The notes beneath the pieces were generated by a model. That model was not told where the DNA came from, searched no databases, and worked only from the letters and a program-made list of their open reading frames with translations. A stretch of DNA of 64,000 bases from Tahibacter sp042701255 (GTDB lineage Bacteria; Pseudomonadota; Gammaproteobacteria; Xanthomonadales; Rhodanobacteraceae): NCBI RefSeq assembly GCF_042701255.1, contig NZ_CP170554.1:1116001-1180000 (forward strand), read 5' to 3'. The position numbers were made by a program, and so were the translations under genes. The first letter of the stretch is position 1; each line of letters opens with the position of its first letter. Below, one piece after another: positions 17,495 through 24,738 of the stretch.

Positions 17495-20400
17495 ATGGCC
17501 GTAGGGAACACGATAGGGAAACTGACCAACGAACCGGTGCTGCCGCAAAGCACGCCGTCGGGCAGCGCCAATCCGCCCGAGAAGAAAAGCTGGTGGAGCA
17601 AGTGGGGCGACGTCGTCCACACCGGCCTGGACATCCTCGGTGCGGTGCCCGTCGTCGGCATCGTCGCCGACGGCGCAAACGCGGCGATCTACGCGGCCGA
17701 AGGCGACTACGTCAACGCGGCGATTTCCGGCGCGTCGGCTGCGGCGAACCTGATTCCGGGCGGTGGCGCGGCGATGAAGGCCGGCAAGGCCGCGGTCGCC
17801 GTCGGCAAGACCGTCGCGAAGGAAGGCGCCGAGGCGCTGGCCAAGAAGGCCGCCAAGGAAGTCGCCGAGAAGGCGGCCAAGGAAGCGGCGGAAAAAGCCG
17901 CCAAGGAAGCCGCCGAAAAAGCGGCGAAGGAAGGCGCCGAGAAAGCCGCGAAGAAGGCCGGCAGCGACGCCGGCGGCGGCGTCAAGGGCAAGGGCAAGAA
18001 AAAGCCCGCGTGCAAGGCCAAGGTCTGCGTCGGCATGCCGATCAACCCGGTGCTCGGCATCAAGTTCCTCAACGGTCCGGACGAGGTCGACTTCGATCTG
18101 CCGGCACCGCTGCCGCTGCCGTGGCAGCGCAGCTATTTCTCCGACCAGCCCGGCAACGGCTGGCTCGGCCAGGGCTGGTCGCTGCCGCTGTCGGCGCGCC
18201 TGCTGCGCCGGCATGCGGGGCTGCTGCTCGTCGACGAGCAGGGCCATGAAGTCGAGCTGCCCGAGCTCGACGAAGGCGAGAGCGACTACGACCGCTACGA
18301 AGCGACGACCCTGCACCGCGAAGCCAACGGCCGCTATCGCCTGAGTGCGCGCGACGGCGGTCTGCACAAGATCTTCGCGCCGCTGGACCTCGATGCGGCC
18401 GATCCGCTCGGCGAGCGCTGCAGCTATTTGCCGCTGGTCGCGCTCGAAGACCGCAACGGCAATCGCGTGCGCGTCGTCTACGACGAGAGCGGCTATCCGC
18501 GTCTCGTGCAGGATTCCGCCGATCGTCTGCTCGCGCTGCAGTTCCGCGCCGCGGGCGCGGCCGACCAGGGTTCGCGTCTGGCCGGCGTCGCGCTGCTGCA
18601 CGGCGACGCGCGCGCCGACGGCAGCTGGGCGAGCGAACAGATCGAAGCACTGGTCCGCTACGACTACGACGCGGCCGGCGATCTCGTCGCCGTGCGCAAC
18701 ACGCGCGGCGACGTGCGCCGCGAATACCGCTACAACCAGCACATCCTGACCGGCCACGGCTGGCCCGGCGGCCTGTCCGCGAGCTACGAATACGACCGCT
18801 ACGACACGAGCGGCAAGGTGCTGCTGCACACGACGAACGTCGGTCAGTCCTGGCGCTTCGAATATCACGCGCGGCAGACCGTCGTCGTCGACGGCATCGG
18901 CCGCATCACCTGCTACGAGTTCGATGCCGACAACGACCTGACCGCCGTCGTCGACGCGCGCGGCGGCCGCGCGACGATCGCGCTGAATGCCTGGGGCAAG
19001 CCCGTGTCGGTCACCGATCCGGGCGGCCAGCGCACGCGCTACCAGTACGACGCCGAAGGCAATCTCGTCGGCCTCATCGACGCGGCCGGCGCACGCACCG
19101 AGCTCGAATACGACGCGCGCTGGCAGCTGCCGGTCGCGCTGACCGATCCGGCCGGCGCGGCGACGCGGCTCGACTACGATGCGGCCGGCAATCTGATCCG
19201 GCGCACCGATGCGGCCGGCGGTGTCACGGCGTACAACCACGACGAGCGCGGCCTCGTCGTGCGCATCGTCGACGCTCTGGGCGGCCGCCAGCAGTTCACC
19301 TACGACGCGGCCGGCCAGGTCATCGCGCAGACGGATTGCCTCGGCGCCGTCACGCGCCGCCGCTGGGATGCGCGCGGCAATCTGTTGTCGGTGGAGCAGC
19401 CCGACGGCAGCCGTACGGAGTTCGCCTACGACCTCGACGGCCGCATGACGCGTGTGACCTATCCCGACGGCGCCGCGGAATCGTATGCGTACGACGCGCT
19501 CGGCCGCCTCGTGCGCCACGTCGATGCGGAAGGTCACGCGACGAGCTGGGAACTCGCTCCCGATGGTCTCGTCGTTTCGCGCACCGATGCGCTCGGCCAT
19601 CGCCTGGGCTACCAGTACGACGCGGCGCGGCGCCTGGTCGTGCTGACCGACGAGAACGGCGCGCACTACCGCTTCGCCTACGACGCGAACGACAACGTCG
19701 TGGCCGAGCAGGGCTTCGACGGCCGCGTCATCCGCTACGTGTTCGATCCCTCCGACCGCCTGATCGAGCGCCAGGAACTCGGTACACATGCAGGTCCCGG
19801 TGTGGATCTGAGCCCCGACAACGTGCCCGAGCTGCTGCGTACGCGCTACGTGCGCGATCCGCTCGGACGCATGATCGAGAAGATCGCCGGCCGCGCGCGC
19901 GACAAGCGCAGCCTGCGCACGCAATACGCCTACGACGCGGGCGGCCGCCTCGTGCTCGGCGTGAGTCCCGGCGGGCGCGTGGATTTCGACTACGACGCGC
20001 TGGGCCGTCTGATCGGCGAGACCAGTCTGAGCCAGGGCCGCAAGCAGACCGTGCAGTACCGCTACGACGCGCTCGGCAACCGCGTCGAGACCGTGCTGCC
20101 CGACGGTCGCCGCGTGCAGCAGCACTACTACGGTCCGGGCCATCTGGATCGCGTCAGCCTCGATGGCAAGGTCATCAGCGAATTCGAGCGCGACGTCCTG
20201 CAGCGCGAGACCGTGCGCAGCCAGGGTGCGCTGCGCAGCTATTTCGACTACGACGCGATGGGACGCCGCGTCGGGCAGCGCGCACGCGAAGACGGCGGCG
20301 CCGGACCGGAATTCGTCGCGCGCCACTACGTCTACGACCGCAACGGCAATCTGCAGGCCAGCACCGATCGCCGTTTCGGCCAGATCGCGTATCAGTACGA

Positions 20401-21649
20401 TGCACTGGGCCGACTGACGCGCGCCAACGCCGAGCGCTTCGCGTTCGATCCGGCGCACAACCTCGTCGATCCGGGCGCCGCGCCGGTGCGCGGCAACCGC
20501 GTCGTGCGCTTCGAGGACAAGCGCTTCGCCTACGACACGCACGGCAACCTCGTCGAGAAGCGCATCGGCGAACATACGGTGCTGCGCTTCGCCTACGATC
20601 CCGAGCATCGCCTGCAGACGGCCGACGTCACGCGCAACGGCCTGACCCAGCAGATCCACTACGGCTACGACGCGTTCGGCCGGCGCACCTGGAAGCGCGA
20701 CCGCTTCGGCCTGACCGAATTCCTCTGGGACGGCAATCGCCTGCTGCAGGAACTGCGCCGCAGCCGCTGCTTCACCTATCTCTACGAGCCGGGCAGCTTC
20801 GTGCCGCTGGCGCAGCTGGAGTCGGCCGCGACAGCGAATGCGACCGAGCCCGGTGCGCCGCCGGCGACGGTGCGCTATTTCCACACCGACAACATCGGCA
20901 CGCCGCGCGAGGTCAGCGAGAGCGACGGCCGCATCAGCTGGCGCGCGAGCTACCGGGCCTGGGGCAATACGCTGCAGGTCGAGTATCCCGACCCGGCGCC
21001 CGCGACCGCGGCCGCGATGCAGACCGATCCGCAGGCCGAGCCGCTGCATCAGCCGCTGCGTTTCCAGGGCCAGTATTTCGACGCCGAGACCGGCCTGCAC
21101 TACAACCGCTTCCGCTACTACGACCCCGACGTCGGCCGCTACATCAGCCAGGACCCGCTGGGTCTGGCCGGCGGCCTGAATACGTTCGCCTATGCGGCCA
21201 ACCCGACCGTCTGGATGGATCCGCTGGGCCTGACCGCCGACAAGCTCGCGCGCAACCTCGCCGCCGCGGGCCGCCCGGTCGGCGCCGGGCAGACGCCGCA
21301 CCACATCGTGCAGGAGAACTGCGGCAAGAACGACTACGTCGAGTATTCGCGCGAACTGCTCGGCCGCCACGACATCGACATCGACTCGGCCACGAACGGT
21401 GCGCGGCTCTGGGGCACCAGCAATTCGCAGGTCGCCAATCCCGCGCATCCGGGCCGCACCGCCGCGCGCGCGACGGGCAACTACCATGCGGGCGCTCACG
21501 TGCACAGCACGATGAACGACAAGATGATCTACCGCATACTCCGCAAAGCGGAGAAAAAAGGTCTCAACGTCGCGGGCATCCTGGAAGACATCGGCCAGCG
21601 GCTCGAAAGCGGGGCCTGGAAGAAAGCGTTCGAGTGCTGCTGCAAATGA
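17495..21649 (+). CDS. Rhs polymorphic toxin with C-terminal AHH-type nuclease
   Basis: A 1,384-residue Rhs protein. The N-terminus has a hydrophobic Gly/Ala region (~45-95) and a Lys/Ala/Glu heptad-like stretch (~105-160), but no PAAR domain. A DUF6531-like entry (GIKFLNGPDEVDFDLP, ~185) precedes the YD repeats forming the cocoon shell. The core ends with YDPDVGRYISQDPLGLAGG and WMDPLGL (~1246), the usual self-cleavage boundary. The last ~138 residues are the toxin, with PHHIV (His1269-His1270), NGARLW and HAGAHVHSTMND, which match the AHH nuclease family of the HNH superfamily. The gene follows the lipase/ankyrin pair and is followed by its probable immunity gene. Confidence 0.9.
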   Translation: MAVGNTIGKLTNEPVLPQSTPSGSANPPEKKSWWSKWGDVVHTGLDILGAVPVVGIVADGANAAIYAAEGDYVNAAISGASAAANLIPGGGAAMKAGKAAVAVGKTVAKEGAEALAKKAAKEVAEKAAKEAAEKAAKEAAEKAAKEGAEKAAKKAGSDAGGGVKGKGKKKPACKAKVCVGMPINPVLGIKFLNGPDEVDFDLPAPLPLPWQRSYFSDQPGNGWLGQGWSLPLSARLLRRHAGLLLVDEQGHEVELPELDEGESDYDRYEATTLHREANGRYRLSARDGGLHKIFAPLDLDAADPLGERCSYLPLVALEDRNGNRVRVVYDESGYPRLVQDSADRLLALQFRAAGAADQGSRLAGVALLHGDARADGSWASEQIEALVRYDYDAAGDLVAVRNTRGDVRREYRYNQHILTGHGWPGGLSASYEYDRYDTSGKVLLHTTNVGQSWRFEYHARQTVVVDGIGRITCYEFDADNDLTAVVDARGGRATIALNAWGKPVSVTDPGGQRTRYQYDAEGNLVGLIDAAGARTELEYDARWQLPVALTDPAGAATRLDYDAAGNLIRRTDAAGGVTAYNHDERGLVVRIVDALGGRQQFTYDAAGQVIAQTDCLGAVTRRRWDARGNLLSVEQPDGSRTEFAYDLDGRMTRVTYPDGAAESYAYDALGRLVRHVDAEGHATSWELAPDGLVVSRTDALGHRLGYQYDAARRLVVLTDENGAHYRFAYDANDNVVAEQGFDGRVIRYVFDPSDRLIERQELGTHAGPGVDLSPDNVPELLRTRYVRDPLGRMIEKIAGRARDKRSLRTQYAYDAGGRLVLGVSPGGRVDFDYDALGRLIGETSLSQGRKQTVQYRYDALGNRVETVLPDGRRVQQHYYGPGHLDRVSLDGKVISEFERDVLQRETVRSQGALRSYFDYDAMGRRVGQRAREDGGAGPEFVARHYVYDRNGNLQASTDRRFGQIAYQYDALGRLTRANAERFAFDPAHNLVDPGAAPVRGNRVVRFEDKRFAYDTHGNLVEKRIGEHTVLRFAYDPEHRLQTADVTRNGLTQQIHYGYDAFGRRTWKRDRFGLTEFLWDGNRLLQELRRSRCFTYLYEPGSFVPLAQLESAATANATEPGAPPATVRYFHTDNIGTPREVSESDGRISWRASYRAWGNTLQVEYPDPAPATAAAMQTDPQAEPLHQPLRFQGQYFDAETGLHYNRFRYYDPDVGRYISQDPLGLAGGLNTFAYAANPTVWMDPLGLTADKLARNLAAAGRPVGAGQTPHHIVQENCGKNDYVEYSRELLGRHDIDIDSATNGARLWGTSNSQVANPAHPGRTAARATGNYHAGAHVHSTMNDKMIYRILRKAEKKGLNVAGILEDIGQRLESGAWKKAFECCCK

Positions 21650-21661
21650 GTGAATCCGGCA

Positions 21662-22336
21662 ATGGCTGAACTACCCGTCGTCATGGAACTGCCCGGCATC
21701 GGTGCGCGCATCGAGGCGGCATCGCAGCAGTTCAGTCAGCGCCAGTCGGATCAGTCGTTTCTCAAGCGCTGCCTCGCGACGCTGGAGCAGGTCGAGGACT
21801 GGAAATACTCGACCGGCCCGCTGTACGACCTGCCGCCGTACCAGATGCAGCTGATGGGCTTCTCCGGCGGCAAGCCGCTGAAGAAGCCGTTCGCGGACCT
21901 GACCGCAGCACGCGCAGGTGGCGCCTATGCTTCGGGCTTCATCGCCGGGCAGCACGTGCTGACCGTCGACCCGGCCGAGAATCTGAAACTGTCGCCGCAG
22001 GTCACGCAGTACGACCACGAAGGCGACCTCGTGCGCGCGACGATCACGCGCCAGCCCGACCTGGCCGTGCCGGCACTCGCGAAGCTGGCCACGCTGGTCG
22101 GTCTCGGCGAAACGGTCTGGCTCGACGAACGGCGGCGCCTGCACGTCGGCGTCGGCAGCCGCGGAGCGTTCGCCGTCTATCTCTATCGCTACGACGACAC
22201 GCAGCGGCCGCGCCACGTGCATCTGTTCTCGAAGGGACACACGGTGCAGTCCGACTACGAGCTGCACTACGACGACGCCGGCAATCTGAGCCGCGTCACC
22301 GACGTGCTCGGCAATCCGGTCTGGCCGAAGCGCTGA
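21662..22336 (+). CDS. putative immunity protein for the Rhs-AHH toxin
   Basis: A 224-residue cytoplasmic protein without recognised domain, rich in beta-strand-like segments (HVLTVDPAENLKLSPQVTQYDHEGDLVRATI; VGSRGAFAVYLYRYDDTQRPRHVHLF). It directly follows the rhs gene: a GTG at 21650 is immediately after the Rhs stop and an ATG at 21662 is 12 bp on; I use the ATG. Genes in this place behind Rhs toxins almost always encode the cognate immunity protein. The C-terminal YELHYDDAGNLSRVTD resembles an Rhs YD repeat, possibly a mimic of, or recombination trace from, the shell. Confidence 0.62.
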   Translation: MAELPVVMELPGIGARIEAASQQFSQRQSDQSFLKRCLATLEQVEDWKYSTGPLYDLPPYQMQLMGFSGGKPLKKPFADLTAARAGGAYASGFIAGQHVLTVDPAENLKLSPQVTQYDHEGDLVRATITRQPDLAVPALAKLATLVGLGETVWLDERRRLHVGVGSRGAFAVYLYRYDDTQRPRHVHLFSKGHTVQSDYELHYDDAGNLSRVTDVLGNPVWPKR

Positions 22337-22423
22337 GCGGTTCGGGGGCTCTGCGCGTTCACGCGCGTTCGCTTTCTTCGGCGCTTACCGCGCGCTTCGT
22401 GGCGACTGGCTAGCCTGTACAGC

Positions 22424-22532
22424 AAACCCCATCCCCACCCATGCCCTCCCCTTGAAGGGGAGGGTTTGTCGAGGCGAGCTGTTTGATGAAACCCTCCCCT
22501 TCAAGGGGAGGGCATGGGTGGGGATGGGTTTG
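22424..22532. repeat. long inverted-repeat element (MITE/REP-like), copy 1
   Basis: Two arms of about 43 bp (22424-22467 and 22489-22531) are nearly perfect reverse complements separated by ~21 bp. Each arm begins or ends with AAACCCCATCCCCACCCATG and contains CCTCCCCTTGAAGGGGAGG, itself a palindrome. A transcript would form a very long hairpin. The same outer ends bound the array at 63723-63970, so this is a dispersed element. It lies just downstream of the T6SS module and may also stop transcription. Confidence 0.85.
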
Positions 22533-22649
22533 CCTGTGCGACCGAATGCGACGCGCCGTCGAACCTGATTCAGGCACTGCCCACGCAGTCAATGCGCGGA
22601 TCACCTCGACTGCTCGGCCACCACTGCTCCAGTCGCGTGGATGGGCGAC

Positions 22650-22778
22650 GGGGCCAGGTCATTTCGGGAGTCCGCTGATTCCCCTCGCAGTACAGCGGAA
22701 CCAAAGACCGAAGAGGATATGAAGAGGGCAGGTCCATCCGCGCGACGCGCAGGCCGTACTGCAAGTAAACCTGGCCCC
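22650..22778 (+). repeat. R1 dispersed structured repeat, copy A
   Basis: A 129 bp element. It starts with GGGGCCAGGTCA, has an internal hairpin (TCCGCTG ... CAGCGGA), an internal GGGCAGGTCCA and ends with the inverted AAGTAAACCTGGCCCC. Copies B, C and D share this order in the same orientation. Left and right ends are inverted repeats of each other (GGGGYCAGGTTCAC type). No protein is encoded. It separates the T6SS region from the GFA gene. Confidence 0.75.
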
Positions 22779-22797
22779 TCTATCACGCCCTACGCGC

Positions 22798-23181
22798 TCA
22801 ATCGAGAAATTTCCAGGTATCCGCCCCATCGAAGCGCCGGACGACGACCAGCTCCAGCAGCGCGGGTTCGAAGTTGCGCAGGTTCACTCCGTGTCGCGCG
22901 CCCGGCTCCGGCTCGATCGGCTCCCAGTGGGTGGCCATGCCGCAGGTCTTGCATCGGTAATTCTTCAGGGTGCGGTCTCCCCATACGTAGCTCTCCGTGC
23001 TGTCCGGGTGGCCGTGGATGGAGACCGTGCCGAGCTCGTAGAACGCCCAGATGCCACCCGTGCGGCGGCACAGCGAGCAGTTGCAGCTCGTCGCCGTTTC
23101 AGGCGCGCTGGGAAGCGTGAGGCGGACGGCCCCGCAGTGGCAGGATCCCTGCAGCGAAACCGATGGCTGTTCGTGGTTCAC
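22798..23181 (-). CDS. GFA/CENP-V family zinc protein
   Basis: A 127-residue protein of the GFA (glutathione-dependent formaldehyde-activating-like) family. It has the zinc-binding cysteine pattern GSCHCGAVRL (~13-20), SCNCSLCRRTG (~33-41) and YRCKTCGMATHW (~77-86). Members bind structural and catalytic zinc; most are carbon-sulfur lyase-like or of unknown substrate. It is alone on the minus strand between repeat copy A and a transposase remnant. The start ATG (23181) precedes the SLQGSCHCG motif by 12 residues, the normal distance. Confidence 0.88.
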   Translation of the reverse strand: MNHEQPSVSLQGSCHCGAVRLTLPSAPETATSCNCSLCRRTGGIWAFYELGTVSIHGHPDSTESYVWGDRTLKNYRCKTCGMATHWEPIEPEPGARHGVNLRNFEPALLELVVVRRFDGADTWKFLD

Positions 23182-23307
23182 GGTGCGTCCTCGTTGGCTG
23201 TGAAGCGGCTTCGGCGTGATTGAACGTCAGCGTCCGGCGCCGCCAACTTCGCTGCACAACACCAGTAGCGGCAGTCGGCTCGTCGGCACCAGCGATGCGG
23301 CAACAGT

Positions 23308-23583
23308 TTATGCGCGATGCAACGGCGCAGGTTCGAATGGCATTTGCTTTACGTGGATCGGATGATCCCGCGCGCGAACGATTTCCGGCGCGGTGTGCCG
23401 CGGATGCTTGAGCAATTTGTAGAGTTTCGATCGTCCCTTCACCACGCGCGGCTCGATGCGGCTGGGTCTTTCTCCCACGCGTCGCCGGGCAATGAGCATC
23501 AGCAGAACGCTGCCAGGAAGATCGGCGCCGAACGACGTGGTCAATTGCTCGCGCAGCACACCGTCTGATTGGTCGGGTGTCAT
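23308..23583 (-). pseudogene. IS4-family transposase remnant (C-terminus)
   Basis: On the minus strand a 91-residue frame contains VGERPSRIEPRVVKGRSKL followed by YKLLKHPRHTAPEIVRA. This closely follows the conserved C-terminal tail of IS4-family transposases (RPGRxEPRxxKRRxKxYxLLxxPR). The DDE catalytic part is absent and the upstream residues are not transposase-like, so this is a decayed fragment. It marks a past insertion between the GFA gene and the usp-mrp block. I see no intact inverted repeats around it. Confidence 0.7.
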
Positions 23584-23711
23584 CTCGCAGCGTCAGGCGG
23601 GACCGATGAAGGTGCTTGATCGCCGGGCTTCTCGGCAGCCTGCTATGATCGTGCGGCTAGTCGTCCACGTGGCAATGATGTGGCATCTCTGGTTTAGCGC
23701 ATGAGGTCCTC

Positions 23712-24629
23712 ATGACTGAACAGGTTGAAACGGTACGACCACCCACGCGCATCTTGCTGGCCACCGACCTTACCAGCCAGTGCGACCGAGCTCTCGACCG
23801 CGCCCTCCAGTTGGCCAAGGAGTGGCGCGCTGAACTGCAGATCGTTCATGCCGTGAACGTCGAGCCGCCGTCGGTGCCGGCCGGAGTGAACGCCCTCGAT
23901 TATCTGCAGCGCCATCCGCCCGCCCGCAATGAGGTCCTGCGTCTGATGCGGCGTGATCTTGGCACCGACGAGCTCGGCGCGACGATTCACGTCGACGAGG
24001 AATTGGCTCCCGCGCCCGCCATACTTTCCGTCGCCGAAAGGGAAAAATGCGATCTGATCGTGCTGGGCGAAACACGGCAGCGGCTGTTCGGACCGATCAT
24101 CGAAGGCACCGTCGAACAGGTGGTGCGCAAGTCCCCGGTTTCGGTACTCATGGTCAGGGATCGGCCCCGACATCCGTATCGGCATCTGCTGGTCGGCACG
24201 GACTTTACCGATGAAGCCCAACAGGCGCTGGTTTTCGCAGCCCAGCTTTTCGGCGATGCGTCGATCACGCTCATGCATGCGTACTCGATGCCTTATTCCT
24301 CACTGCTGGATTCCACGCCCGAATCGCATGGCTGGGCAGCCCGGGATATGGAAAAGCTGCGCGAGCAGGTCGAAGCCGCGCGACTTTCCCCGGACCGTAA
24401 AGCGTCGATCCGGACGACCGTCGAGGCCGGCCCGCCGAACGCCATGCTGCGTCGCTACATTCTCGAGAAGGGTGCAGACCTTACCGTGATCGGGGCACAT
24501 CCTCGTGGCGTGCTTTTCGACGCCTTCGTCGGGAACTCGCGTCGTATCGTGGATGCCATCCCGAGCGACATCCTGATGGTGCGAGCCGCTGTACCGTCCC
24601 CGGCTCCTTTTGCTCCAACAGAAACCTAG
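23712..24629 (+). CDS. universal stress protein, tandem UspA domains
   Basis: A 305-residue protein made of two UspA domains. Domain 1 (~10-150) has RILLATDLTSQCDRALDRAL and ends with VVRKSPVSVLMVRD; domain 2 (~155-295) has HLLVGTDFTDEAQQAL and ends with DAIPSDILMVRAA. The second domain has IGAHPRGVLFDAFVGNSRRIV, a variant of the ATP-binding G-2x-G-9x-G(S/T) motif. Such tandem Usp proteins bind nucleotide and aid survival under stress. It lies 109 bp upstream of the antiporter operon in the same direction and might be co-regulated with it. The start ATG is 6 bp after TGAGGTC. Confidence 0.9.
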   Translation: MTEQVETVRPPTRILLATDLTSQCDRALDRALQLAKEWRAELQIVHAVNVEPPSVPAGVNALDYLQRHPPARNEVLRLMRRDLGTDELGATIHVDEELAPAPAILSVAEREKCDLIVLGETRQRLFGPIIEGTVEQVVRKSPVSVLMVRDRPRHPYRHLLVGTDFTDEAQQALVFAAQLFGDASITLMHAYSMPYSSLLDSTPESHGWAARDMEKLREQVEAARLSPDRKASIRTTVEAGPPNAMLRRYILEKGADLTVIGAHPRGVLFDAFVGNSRRIVDAIPSDILMVRAAVPSPAPFAPTET

Positions 24630-24738
24630 GTTCGGACCGTGACTTCGTACGAATCGCGGAGTCGGCAGAGTGCGCGCATGCGTCTTGCTTGGAGCGAAGC
24701 GCGTGGCCCGGCCGACCAGGTTCGGCTGAGGTGAAGTC

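Noticed and set aside
17357..21505. A 1,382-codon open frame on the minus strand opposite the rhs gene
   Set aside because: It is a shadow frame: GC-rich codon bias keeps the opposite strand open. The Rhs frame has recognisable domains, while the antisense is repetitive Arg/Ala/Val with no motifs.
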